This document shows positions 34,744 to 42,930 of a DNA stretch of 64,000 nucleotides, piece by piece. The notes beneath the pieces are model-generated. The model was not told the origin of the DNA. It ran no database searches and was given only the letters and a program-made list of their open reading frames with translations. How positions within the stretch are numbered: the stretch's first letter is position 1; every line of letters begins with the position of its first letter. Source of the DNA: Arthrobotrys musiformis (Eukaryota; Ascomycota; Orbiliomycetes; Orbiliales; Orbiliaceae); contig JAVHJL010000010.1 of the NCBI GenBank assembly GCA_036971715.1, positions 1,054,001-1,118,000 of the forward strand, read 5' to 3'. Made by a program: the position numbers and the translations under genes.

Positions 34744-36031
34744 ATGTCAATTGAAAATTCCAACTCACTCCGGTCCCTTCTCGGTAGCTTCAATAAGCCC
34801 ACAAGCATGCAGCCACCAATACCGAATCCCTTAAAGTATATCGACCGACCAGATCCCTCTCTTGACGGTATACCGTTAGAAATCCTCCTACAAATAGCGT
34901 CTTACCTTCCGGCGCACACGGCTGTTATACTCAGCTGCGCCAATTCATCATTACATCGAAAGCTCGCAGGCTCTCAATTCTTTTGGTACAAGTTTGGTAG
35001 CCAAAGTTTGAAAAGATTCAAGAAGTTCAATCCGAAGTACAACTATCACGGGTATATCATCAAGGCTGCCTCGGGCGGGATCAAAACCACTTGTCAACTG
35101 TGTTTGACCCCAAAAGTGGGTATTTTCAGGGGCGGGATTGATAAAATTGTCTGCACAGACTGCCTTGAGGAAAATATCGTTCGTAAGTTTAAAATTCAAT
35201 TCATGATATACTCATGTAATTCGACGCAGATATGCTAATTACTGGTTTGTGTGTGCGATATTGCGCAACGAAATAGTTGAAGAAGCCGTTCAAAGGATTC
35301 CGGGTATCGATCTCACGAGACTACGCAAGTTGCATACACAATCTTTCCCTCGCGGGAAACCGTATTTGGATATACCAGAACTAGGGCTACTATGGACACC
35401 GAAAACACCTTGCTATTGGCTCCCAGCAGTGAAGAAAGAGGTAGAGAGAGTTTACTATCTTCCATGGGGAGCTGCAATAGGCCCCCCTGCGATTGACGAC
35501 ATAAGGCCTCTGGTATCACCAAAAGAAATACGCGATTATTACAAAAAAGTGTCAAGAAAGATCTTGGATGCAACGGTGGAAAAGTTCTGGTTCGAACTAG
35601 GAATGCCCTTCGTTGGAATTCTCGACCCCGACACCTTTCGTAGGATTTGGGCGGTACAACTACCCGGCATAGACCTTAAATTACTCCCACCGGCTGAAGG
35701 CCAAACCGATATGGCCGACTATGAATGGATAGTCTCCGCCGCCAACAAAATCCATGAGGTGCTCTTCGGGCCACACTTTCCCACCTTCCCCCCATACGTG
35801 CGAAATTACCCCATGGGGGCATTTTGGCATAAAATTTCCGGTGTATTATTGAACCGATTGACTGCAGCAGGGAAGAATCGTGGAAATTGTGGGTTATGCA
35901 CTAGGAACACCGATTCCTCGGGGTCTGAATCCGAGTATACGGATGATCTTGAGCCTATTGAATTCTTGGCCCATGTCACTCTGTTTCATCCAGAGAAGCT
36001 CTTCTTTTTGGATCATACCTGGAGGCTGTAA
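34744..36031 (+). CDS. F-box protein with zinc-ribbon motif
   Basis: Two exons. Exon 1 is 34744-35182; my best exon 2 is 35277-36031, giving 397 aa. The F-box lies at about residues 37-85 (LDGIPLEILLQIASYLPAHTAVILSCANSSL), the part that binds Skp1 in SCF ubiquitin ligases. Two CxxC pairs follow (Cys117/Cys120 and Cys137/Cys140, CQLC...CTDC), likely a zinc ribbon. The rest is helical with no known domain and should be the target-binding part. The intron end is uncertain: the first AG (35228-35229) gives the wrong phase, while the AG at 35275-35276 keeps frame. The intervening bases are open in the exon-2 frame and could encode YANYWFVCAILRN, so a one-base indel is the alternative. Paralogous F-box genes of this layout are common in ascomycetes. 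Confidence 0.75.
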
Positions 36032-37258
36032 GCCCTTTCAACATCCGGCGGCCAAGCTTGGACCTTCAAACTATTTTACTTTGCTTGTAAATTTACTAGT
36101 TAAAACACAAGCGGAATGGACTCTTTCATCAATTAAAATATAGTACTAGGCATCGATCTTCCCTGATTCTAATTGCAATATAAAAATTGGCTCTGTGGTA
36201 TATTCTAGGTTCCTCTTAGGGAAAAAATCATACATCCGAATGAACGAATGTTCTTGAGTATTCAAAACTTCCCTTGGCTAGTAGGCTTCGATCGGAGACT
36301 AGACACTAATAACGTAGGGAACTAATCAAGTCTAACGGCGACACCGGCCGGTTAACGTTTTTTTCGAGCTGCCGCCCTTGATTTGATTATATCTAAATGA
36401 TAGAAGTGCCACCTTTGGTATCTATTATACTATAACCAAACAAAATGTGTTCTTCAATTTCACACAAATCGTTGCACCGAAATATTACCGAACTGCCCAG
36501 TGCTGGTGCGCCGGTGCACGCAGGATTCCAGAAGTTGCATAGCAGGACGAACAAGGCCTAGGGTGACTTCGCGACGGCCTGCTTGGCCGGAGTAAATTTG
36601 TGCGGTCTGGCTACATGTTTAGCACTTGTATAATATAATTGGATCGTAGTCTCAGAACTAAGTCTATGTAGGTATATATACGTAACCCCCTACTACAGGC
36701 CGTGTCGGATTTCTACCGCAATTCAACAGGTTCAACGAGGTCTTGTGTTGCGCTGTGGTTTTTGCTCGAGCGCGAGCGTAGTCGCTTGGAATCCCATTTC
36801 AGGCACAGAAGCTGTATTGGTGCTAGTGAATCTAGCCTCCTAGGTATAGTATATACTGCTAGCTGCTAGCTCTATAGCTCTAGGTACTAGTCCTAGCCTA
36901 TAACCACGGGTCCAGTCTATGCCTAGACCTTTATCTGCGTATGCGCATAGGAATCCGGGCTCTTGACATATTTCCTAGGTACCTAGTTATGTTTTATCAC
37001 CCCCCCCCCCAAACATACAGCTGTCTTCATTCAGTTCACTAACTGCTTAGATAGAGTATATGGATGATTGGGGCGCTCCCATGACCAATTAAACGACTCG
37101 TTGAGAAAGAGCTGTGAAACAGTTGCTAGAGAAATACCAGTAACGAGTGGGGGACCTTCGCGGAGGGTTTGAGGGTTGGAAGACCCCATCGAGATCACAT
37201 ACCACATATCCTATTCGGAGCTCAGTATACAACGCTGAGTAACGGATTGCATATCACC
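36032..37258. other. Gene-free stretch with CTAG-rich patch
   Basis: No gene seen. A patch dense in CTAG and AGCT words lies at about 36835-36915, and a C10 run at about 37002-37011. Confidence 0.45.
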
Positions 37259-38002
37259 ATGTTTCACCGAAGCTATTTTGATCCTTTCAGACCTTTTTAT
37301 CCTATCGGCAACAGCAAAGCGATTAACCTCGCAGAATACCTGCCGCCAGAGATCGATGTTGATGCGCTTTTGCTGGGCTGTGGAGATGTCCGAAATATTC
37401 TGTTTAGGTTATTTTCAGAATTCGACAGTGGATATACTGCAAGTGCAACTCGCAAGTATAGTTTTACCTGCTGTGATATAGATCCCGGCATCATTGGTAA
37501 GATCCTTACATCGACGCATACATTTTTTGACAAACGCTGAGTTAAAAAAAAGCTCGGAATATATTGATTCTCGCAATGATCATGAACAAGGAAGATGTTA
37601 AGAGTATCTGGTCTATCTACTACGACTTTCTCATTCCTGATAAGTGCTCGGTATCTCTTAAGAAGTATGTCGAGCAGCTTCTCTGTTCTGCGGATACTAT
37701 TGAATCCTGGTCGAATTCAGATATCGGCAAAATTCTAAAGATTTGATCCGTGCGGACTTTGGTAACCGTCAAGCGGGTTTGGCGGGCATGGCTAGACGAT
37801 GTTGGAAGCAAAGGGTACAAAATCGAAACCATGAACGCGTACAACAGATGGCTTGAGGGAATTTTCAAGGAATGGGCTATGGAAAGAACCACATTTGTTC
37901 TTCCAGATGTAGCATCAGTTCTAGACAGCAGCCTCTATATGCCATTTGGGAAGTACTTCCATACATACTGGGAGACCGGCACTACGGAGAAATCACACCG
38001 CC
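37259..38002 (+). pseudogene. Broken DUF4470 gene (in-frame TGA, truncated 3' end)
   Basis: Exon 1 is 37259-37496, exon 2 starts at 37553 after a 56-nt intron, and the join gives the family core CCDIDPGIIARNILILAMI. Other DUF4470 hallmarks are FDPFRPFYPIGNSKAINLAE, the LPPE segment and LLLGCGDVRNILF. These are multi-domain fungal proteins, often with a MYND finger, of unknown role. A TGA at 37744-37746 interrupts the frame (after IGKILKI), but the same frame continues with VRTLVTVKRVWRAWLDDV and further family-like sequence to about YFHTYWETGTT. Family-like sequence stops near 38000, whereas DUF4470 proteins are usually far longer. The murC stop codon lies at 38015-38017 on the other strand, so the break coincides with the end of the bacterial-type segment. 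The ATG at 37259 is in context CACCATG. Confidence 0.65.
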
Positions 38003-38014
38003 CTTCTCTGGCAC

Positions 38015-39361
38015 CTAGTGTTGAAGTAATGCTGCTTTTATATCCTGCACCATCTCTCCAATATCTCCCGCCCCAATCGTCACCACAACCTCAGCGTTCC
38101 TATCAAGGATCTCAGAGACAAGGTTATCCTTTCCAACCAATCTTTTCCGGGGATTTTCGATTTTAGAAAGCAGCCATTCGGATGTAACCCCCTCCATCGG
38201 CAGCTCTCTCGCCGGATAAATATCCAACAAAACAACCTCATCGAACCCTGACAAACTCCTCGCAAAATCATCCACAAAATCCTTCGTTCTACTAAATAAA
38301 TGGGGTTGAAAGATCGCAAGAACTCTTTTGGTGGGGTATAATTCCCGAACCGCCCGGTGGACCGCATCGATCTCCGTTGGATGGTGGGCGTAGTCGTCTA
38401 TATAGACTACTTTTTCGGATTTAATTTGGTAGGAAAACCGGCGTTTGATGCCTTTGAAAGAGAGGAGGGATTTTCGTATTTTCTCGGCTGGGATTCCGAA
38501 GGTTAGGGCCATTGATAGTGCCGTTAGTGCATTGCTTAGATTATGCCGGCCTGGAAGCTTGAATCGTAGATTGGGAATGATGGCATCGGGCGTTTGGACG
38601 TCGAATAAGTATTCCCCATCGCCGACTCTAACATTAAACGCCTTGAAATCGGCATCCCCCTCCACTGCAATTGTATTCCCAGGGAGGGGGAGGCCGCTGG
38701 TTACAAAAAATCGACTTTTATCTTCAACCTTATCCGCGAATTCCCGAAAGGCAGCTTCGATCGAAGCTTTGTCCCCATATATATCAAGATGATCAGCGTC
38801 CGTGGAAGTAATGCAAGCCACATTGGGATGTAACCGCAAAAACGAACGATCGAATTCATCAGCCTCGACGACCGTAATTTTAGTCCCGCTCCCGATCAAA
38901 TTCGAAGCATAATTCTCCACAACCCCGCCGACGAAAGCCGTAACATCCTCTCCGGCTTCATACAATATATGTCCCAAAATACTCGACGTGGTAGTTTTGC
39001 CATGCGTACCCGCCACGGCGAAACAGTACGTATCTTTAGTAATAATCCCCAGCACCTCCGCTCTCTTTCTGATAACATATGAGTTTTCGTGAAAGTAGTT
39101 CCATTGTTTGTGGGATTTTGGGACGGCGGGGGTGATGACTACGAGGGTATTTTCTTTTGTGAAGTTTTGGGGGATGTGGAGGGTTGCGTCTTCGAAGGTG
39201 ACTTGGATGCCTTCGTTTTGGAGGGTTTGGGTTAGTTGGGTTGGGGATTTGTCGTAGCCGGTGACGGTTTTGCCGGCGTGTTTGAGGTAGCGGGCTAGAG
39301 CGCTCATGCCGATGCCGCCGATGCCTATGAAGTAGGCATTTTGTATCTGGCTGAGGTCCAT
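38015..39361 (-). CDS. murC: UDP-N-acetylmuramate--L-alanine ligase (bacterial-type MurC)
   Basis: Intronless 448-aa frame. MurC adds L-Ala to UDP-MurNAc with ATP, the first amino-acid step of peptidoglycan precursor synthesis. All three Mur-ligase domains are complete. Domain 1 has AYFIGIGGIGMSALARY (about residues 10-26). The ATP loop is AGTHGKTTTSS (117-127). The central domain has VVEADEFDRSFL (164-175) and TDADHLDIYG (187-196). GRHNLSNALTA (271-281) precedes the C-terminal domain with KGIKRRFSYQ, the MurC hallmark DDYAHHPTEID (322-332), FQPHLFSRTKDF and IYPARELPMEGV. From memory it is closest to MurC of Bacteroidota. The start is 39361: the only longer reading begins at TTG, and the ATG context (AAGACAATGG) looks eukaryotic. 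The gene lies 483 bp downstream of murD on the same strand and tail-to-tail with a broken DUF4470 gene. Confidence 0.95.
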   Translation of the reverse strand: MDLSQIQNAYFIGIGGIGMSALARYLKHAGKTVTGYDKSPTQLTQTLQNEGIQVTFEDATLHIPQNFTKENTLVVITPAVPKSHKQWNYFHENSYVIRKRAEVLGIITKDTYCFAVAGTHGKTTTSSILGHILYEAGEDVTAFVGGVVENYASNLIGSGTKITVVEADEFDRSFLRLHPNVACITSTDADHLDIYGDKASIEAAFREFADKVEDKSRFFVTSGLPLPGNTIAVEGDADFKAFNVRVGDGEYLFDVQTPDAIIPNLRFKLPGRHNLSNALTALSMALTFGIPAEKIRKSLLSFKGIKRRFSYQIKSEKVVYIDDYAHHPTEIDAVHRAVRELYPTKRVLAIFQPHLFSRTKDFVDDFARSLSGFDEVVLLDIYPARELPMEGVTSEWLLSKIENPRKRLVGKDNLVSEILDRNAEVVVTIGAGDIGEMVQDIKAALLQH

Positions 39362-39844
39362 TGTCTTGATATTCAACAGGTGGGTATATCGGTGACGGAA
39401 ATTGCCAGTAGTCCGCTTTAGAGGCAGGGTCTTCCTTGCTGGGTACGTATATTCCCCGCTCTAGATCTTGCGTGAAGTATATAGCATCGAGTGTGGACAA
39501 GGTGTTGATTTTGTTGCACAGAGATTTCAAGCAGAGGTCCAGCAGTCCTGCATGTGGCCGGACGTCACGTACTTTTGTCTAGATCCGAACATTGCTCTGC
39601 TTCGTCGTCACCGAATATGATTACTTCCTGGATCTGATGTATGTCGATACACATCTAAAAGTGAACTTCGAATTAATTAACATTAAACCGGACTACAGTC
39701 CATGCTTGTTGGCTTATTGGCCTTGTAGTTTGTAAATTCATAAATATCAATACCTAATAATATTTACTTATGTATATACCTAGGTATATATAAATATGGT
39801 ATCACAGTGTCTATGAATCGATCGAATCCAGGGCGCTTTGGAGT
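39362..39844. promoter_or_regulatory. Spacer between murD and murC
   Basis: A 483-bp gap, far longer than bacterial operon spacing and with no conserved frame, so murC probably has its own promoter here. A TATA-like A/T-rich patch sits at about 39770-39800, immediately after the murD stop. No bacterial ribosome-binding site is evident before murC. Confidence 0.4.
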
Positions 39845-41194
39845 CTACTCTTCCTGCAGCTTCCGCACAGCATCCTTGAACTGCCTCCCTCGATCTTCAT
39901 AGCTCTTGAAGAGATCAAAGCTTGCACATGCCGGTGAAAGCAGTACTGTCTCTCCGTCTACAGCAAACCCCTGTGCTAGGCTCACGGCATCAACCATATT
40001 ACGGGCTTCAGCAATCCTCCCTTCCTTCACCACACCCCCAAAGGTACCAATTATCTTCTTATTATCGACACCCAAACACACAATAGCCTTAACCTTCTCT
40101 TTGACCAATTCCATAATCTCATCGTAATCGTTCCCCTTATCCACCCCGCCCACAATCCAAACCGTCGGCGCGGTCATGGAATCCAACGCATAAAATACCG
40201 AATTTACATTCGTAGCCTTGGAGTCGTCGATATACTCCACCCCCTCGATATTCATAACCTTCTCCAGCCTATGTTCCGCTCCCACAAAAGTTTTAAGACC
40301 GGAGCGGATGGATGCCTCCTCGACGTTTTGGAGTATGGCAATTATCACCGCCACCATGGAGTTTTTGTAGTTGTGTTTCCCGCGGAGGGAGATGTCGGCT
40401 GTGTCGATTATCAGGGTGTCTTTATCTATTTTTACGATTATTCTGTCGTTGTGGAGGTATGCGCCTTCGTCTAAGGTTCTTTTGACGGAAAATGGGATTA
40501 ATTGGGCTTTCGTGCTGTTCGAGCCCAGCCAATTTGCGGTAGCTCCATCGTCTGCGTCGTAGATTAAATAATCCCCCTCCGTCTGATTCATCGTAATCCT
40601 AAACTTCGATGCGATGTATTTCTCATATTTGTATTCATACCTATCCAGATGATCCGGGCTTATATTCGTGATCACAGCGATATGAGGAGCGTAGTTTACT
40701 ATCCCGTCGAGTTGGAAACTAGATAATTCCAGCACGTAAGACGGAAAGGATGAATTTGCGACCTGCAGAGCGTAGCTTTTTCCAATATTACCGGCGATAC
40801 CGACGGGGAGACCGCCGGTGGTTAGAAGGTGGTGGGTTAGCAGTGTTGTAGTTGTTTTCCCGTTCGAGCCTGTTATTCCTATTGTGGGAGCGGCGGAGAG
40901 GGTTGATGTGAATTCGATTTCTGAGATTACTGGGGTTCCCTGGTTTAGGAGGAGTTGGACTATGGGTGCTGTATCGGGGATACCGGGGCTTTTCATTACG
41001 ATGTCTGCGGAGAGGATTTGCGGGGTGGTGTGGGTGGTGTCTTCGAAGGGGATGTGGTGGGAGAGGAGGGTTTGGGAGTATGTGGGTTTGAGTTTGGAGG
41101 AGTCGGAGAGGAAGACGGTGTACCCGCGTTTTTGGGCTAGGATTGCGGTTCCCACGCCGCTTTCGCCGCCGCCGAGGACGACGAGGTTTGGCAT
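39845..41194 (-). CDS. murD: UDP-N-acetylmuramoyl-L-alanine--D-glutamate ligase (bacterial-type MurD)
   Basis: Intronless 449-aa frame. MurD adds D-Glu to UDP-MurNAc-L-Ala, using ATP, directly after the MurC step. Domain 1 begins LVVLGGGESGVGTAILA and has KSPGIPD (68-74). The ATP loop is TGSNGKTTTT (108-117). ELSSFQLD (156-163), the SPDHLDRY histidine region (179-186) and Lys197 in ASKFRI, the lysine carbamylated in E. coli MurD, are all present. So are GKHNYKNSM (272-280), EHRLE, the MurD hallmark DDSKATNVNS (323-332) and LSPACASFDLFKSYEDRG (419-436). From memory it most resembles Bacteroidota MurD (VWIVGGVDKGNDY). The first ATG of the frame is at 41194, in context GTCACAATGCC, which is a good fungal start; the open frame upstream has no other ATG. 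It is the upstream member of a same-strand pair with murC. Confidence 0.95.
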   Translation of the reverse strand: MPNLVVLGGGESGVGTAILAQKRGYTVFLSDSSKLKPTYSQTLLSHHIPFEDTTHTTPQILSADIVMKSPGIPDTAPIVQLLLNQGTPVISEIEFTSTLSAAPTIGITGSNGKTTTTLLTHHLLTTGGLPVGIAGNIGKSYALQVANSSFPSYVLELSSFQLDGIVNYAPHIAVITNISPDHLDRYEYKYEKYIASKFRITMNQTEGDYLIYDADDGATANWLGSNSTKAQLIPFSVKRTLDEGAYLHNDRIIVKIDKDTLIIDTADISLRGKHNYKNSMVAVIIAILQNVEEASIRSGLKTFVGAEHRLEKVMNIEGVEYIDDSKATNVNSVFYALDSMTAPTVWIVGGVDKGNDYDEIMELVKEKVKAIVCLGVDNKKIIGTFGGVVKEGRIAEARNMVDAVSLAQGFAVDGETVLLSPACASFDLFKSYEDRGRQFKDAVRKLQEE

Positions 41195-42605
41195 TGTGAC
41201 GGAATTGGGGGGGATTGGGGAGGCTGAATTCGAAGATATATACCTAGTATGTGTGAAGTCCACGCGGAGAGATTCGATATGTGTAAGTTGATGTCGATAA
41301 GCACACGTTCGGTGACGTCGAATTGGCTCTGTGTAACAAGTGTAACAGGCAACACACAAATGAACTGACGCTACCTGCCGTGGTGAATGGCGGGCGCCCG
41401 ACCAGGGGTTTTGGTTTTTTAGAGATCGAGACCCCTTGCTTCACCTGTGACAAACGGTGCATATCTATAACTCAGAATGAGATTTTTATTTTTTTGGCAT
41501 ATATAGGCCTATAGGGGTTTCTCAAACACACCGTCCAGCGTCGAGACGAGGATCTCCGGTGTACACTTTTAACGATATCGATTGTTTAAAAGAGATTTCA
41601 ATATCGCATAAGGTCGACCCCAGATTTGTGTCCGAGACCAAGAAGATCTAGCTGGTCCTGATATATATAGCTCTGGGTTGAAGCCAAAGCACGCTATCGC
41701 CATGAAATCATAAAAATATAATTTCCATCCACAACTTAACTATAGGACCGAATTTTACGATAGAAATTTGTCTCCTGCGCAGTAATTCACGACATATCAA
41801 CCTAGTTCCCAAGGATGTCAACTTTATAAGCTGGCAATCTTTTGAGATTCAATTACAGCGCTAGCCAAGGGAAAGGAGTTAGAGCTACGCATTCTGGCAT
41901 CGGACTTCTATAGGGCGATATTAGTATACGTAGCCTACTGCGGTACTAAGGATAGTATTGCAAGATATATGTCACACCGTACAGTGTCGGGTAAGGTATT
42001 TTCTAGACTTATACATGGGGTAGCATAGTATGGTGGTGATATTGGTCGGCTTGTTGAATTGAATCTAGCTTGGTATTGCTTATCGATATTGCTAGACGGG
42101 TTGAGCGCAAATTTGTATCTGAGGGGGTATACCCGGCATAAATGATGTTTGAAGCTGTTTTCTGCAACTATCTGCAGCCTGTATACGTAGTCAAATACAG
42201 TTTATGAAGGAATAAGATAGTTTCGAGGAATAAGACAAGTTTATGAGTTGAACTGTTGCATTTTCGCCTCCAAAATAAATATTTCCAGAAATTTCCCAAT
42301 TCGGACTAATATAAAGAACTAAACCCAATTCATAGATTCAAGATGTGTTGTATGGAACAACACACGTTTGTCGCCTCCCAAAATTTCCCGTTTTCTTGTG
42401 ACTGCCTTTTCACTTTTTTTTCCCTTTTCCTCTTTCTTTCATTTCTTTTCTTGAACCAACCACAAATAATCTCTCTATAATCGGTTTTTTTACTATCTTC
42501 AAAAAGCTTCAAGCTTCAACGGAAATCAGCCTCATCCACCGACGTACCGAACTCATCACCCCCTACTAAAACCCCACCGGTTAAAACAACCTACAATCCG
42601 CAAAA
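41195..42605. other. Spacer between murD and RPS21
   Basis: No gene seen in 1.4 kb. The two genes diverge, so both promoters lie here. The remaining 3' part of the DUF4470 gene is not on this side of the mur pair. The last 250 bases have pyrimidine-rich patches as expected of a ribosomal protein gene promoter. Confidence 0.5.
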
Positions 42606-42930
42606 ATGGAAAACGATCAAGGACAACTCGTCGACCTGTTCGTATTCCCCATATAATCGATATAAAATGAGGAAATAAAAGCTAATATAAACCAGCTACG
42701 TCCCCCGCAAGTGCTCGGCCACCAACCGAATCATCAAGGCAAAGGACCACGCCTCCGTCCAGATCTCTGTCGCCAAGGTCGACGAGAACGGCCGTGCTAC
42801 TGGCGAACACATCACCTACGCTCTCTGCGGATTCGTCAGGTCTCGCGGTGAGGCTGATGATTCGTTCAATCGACTTGCTCAGCGGGATGGGCTTTTGAAG
42901 AATGTTTGGACGGCTACAAGGCAGCGTTAA
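42606..42930 (+). CDS. RPS21: 40S ribosomal protein eS21
   Basis: Two exons, 42606-42637 and 42696-42930, with a 58-nt intron (donor GTTCGT, branch GCTAAT); 88 aa, the usual eS21 length. The junction restores MENDQGQLVDLYVPRKCSAT, the nearly invariant N-terminus. Further hallmarks are NRIIKAKDHASVQISVA, the GEHITYALCGFVRSRGE segment and ADDSFNRLAQRDGLLKNVW. The protein sits in the small subunit body and helps 18S rRNA maturation. Codons are strongly C-ending, as in highly expressed fungal genes. An intron close to the start codon is common in fungal ribosomal protein genes. Confidence 0.97.

Noticed and set aside
36835..36915. CTAG-dense patch considered as a structured element
   Set aside because: The words are irregularly spaced and form no clear array, stem or tandem unit.
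38015..41194. Bacterial contamination of the assembly as the source of murC/murD
   Set aside because: The segment is continuous with fungal genes on both sides, the genes are spaced unlike an operon and have fungal-type start contexts. It cannot be fully excluded without long reads.
41195..41359. N-terminal extension of MurD as a possible targeting peptide
   Set aside because: The open frame upstream has no ATG (it begins at TTG), so the extension is not expected to be translated.
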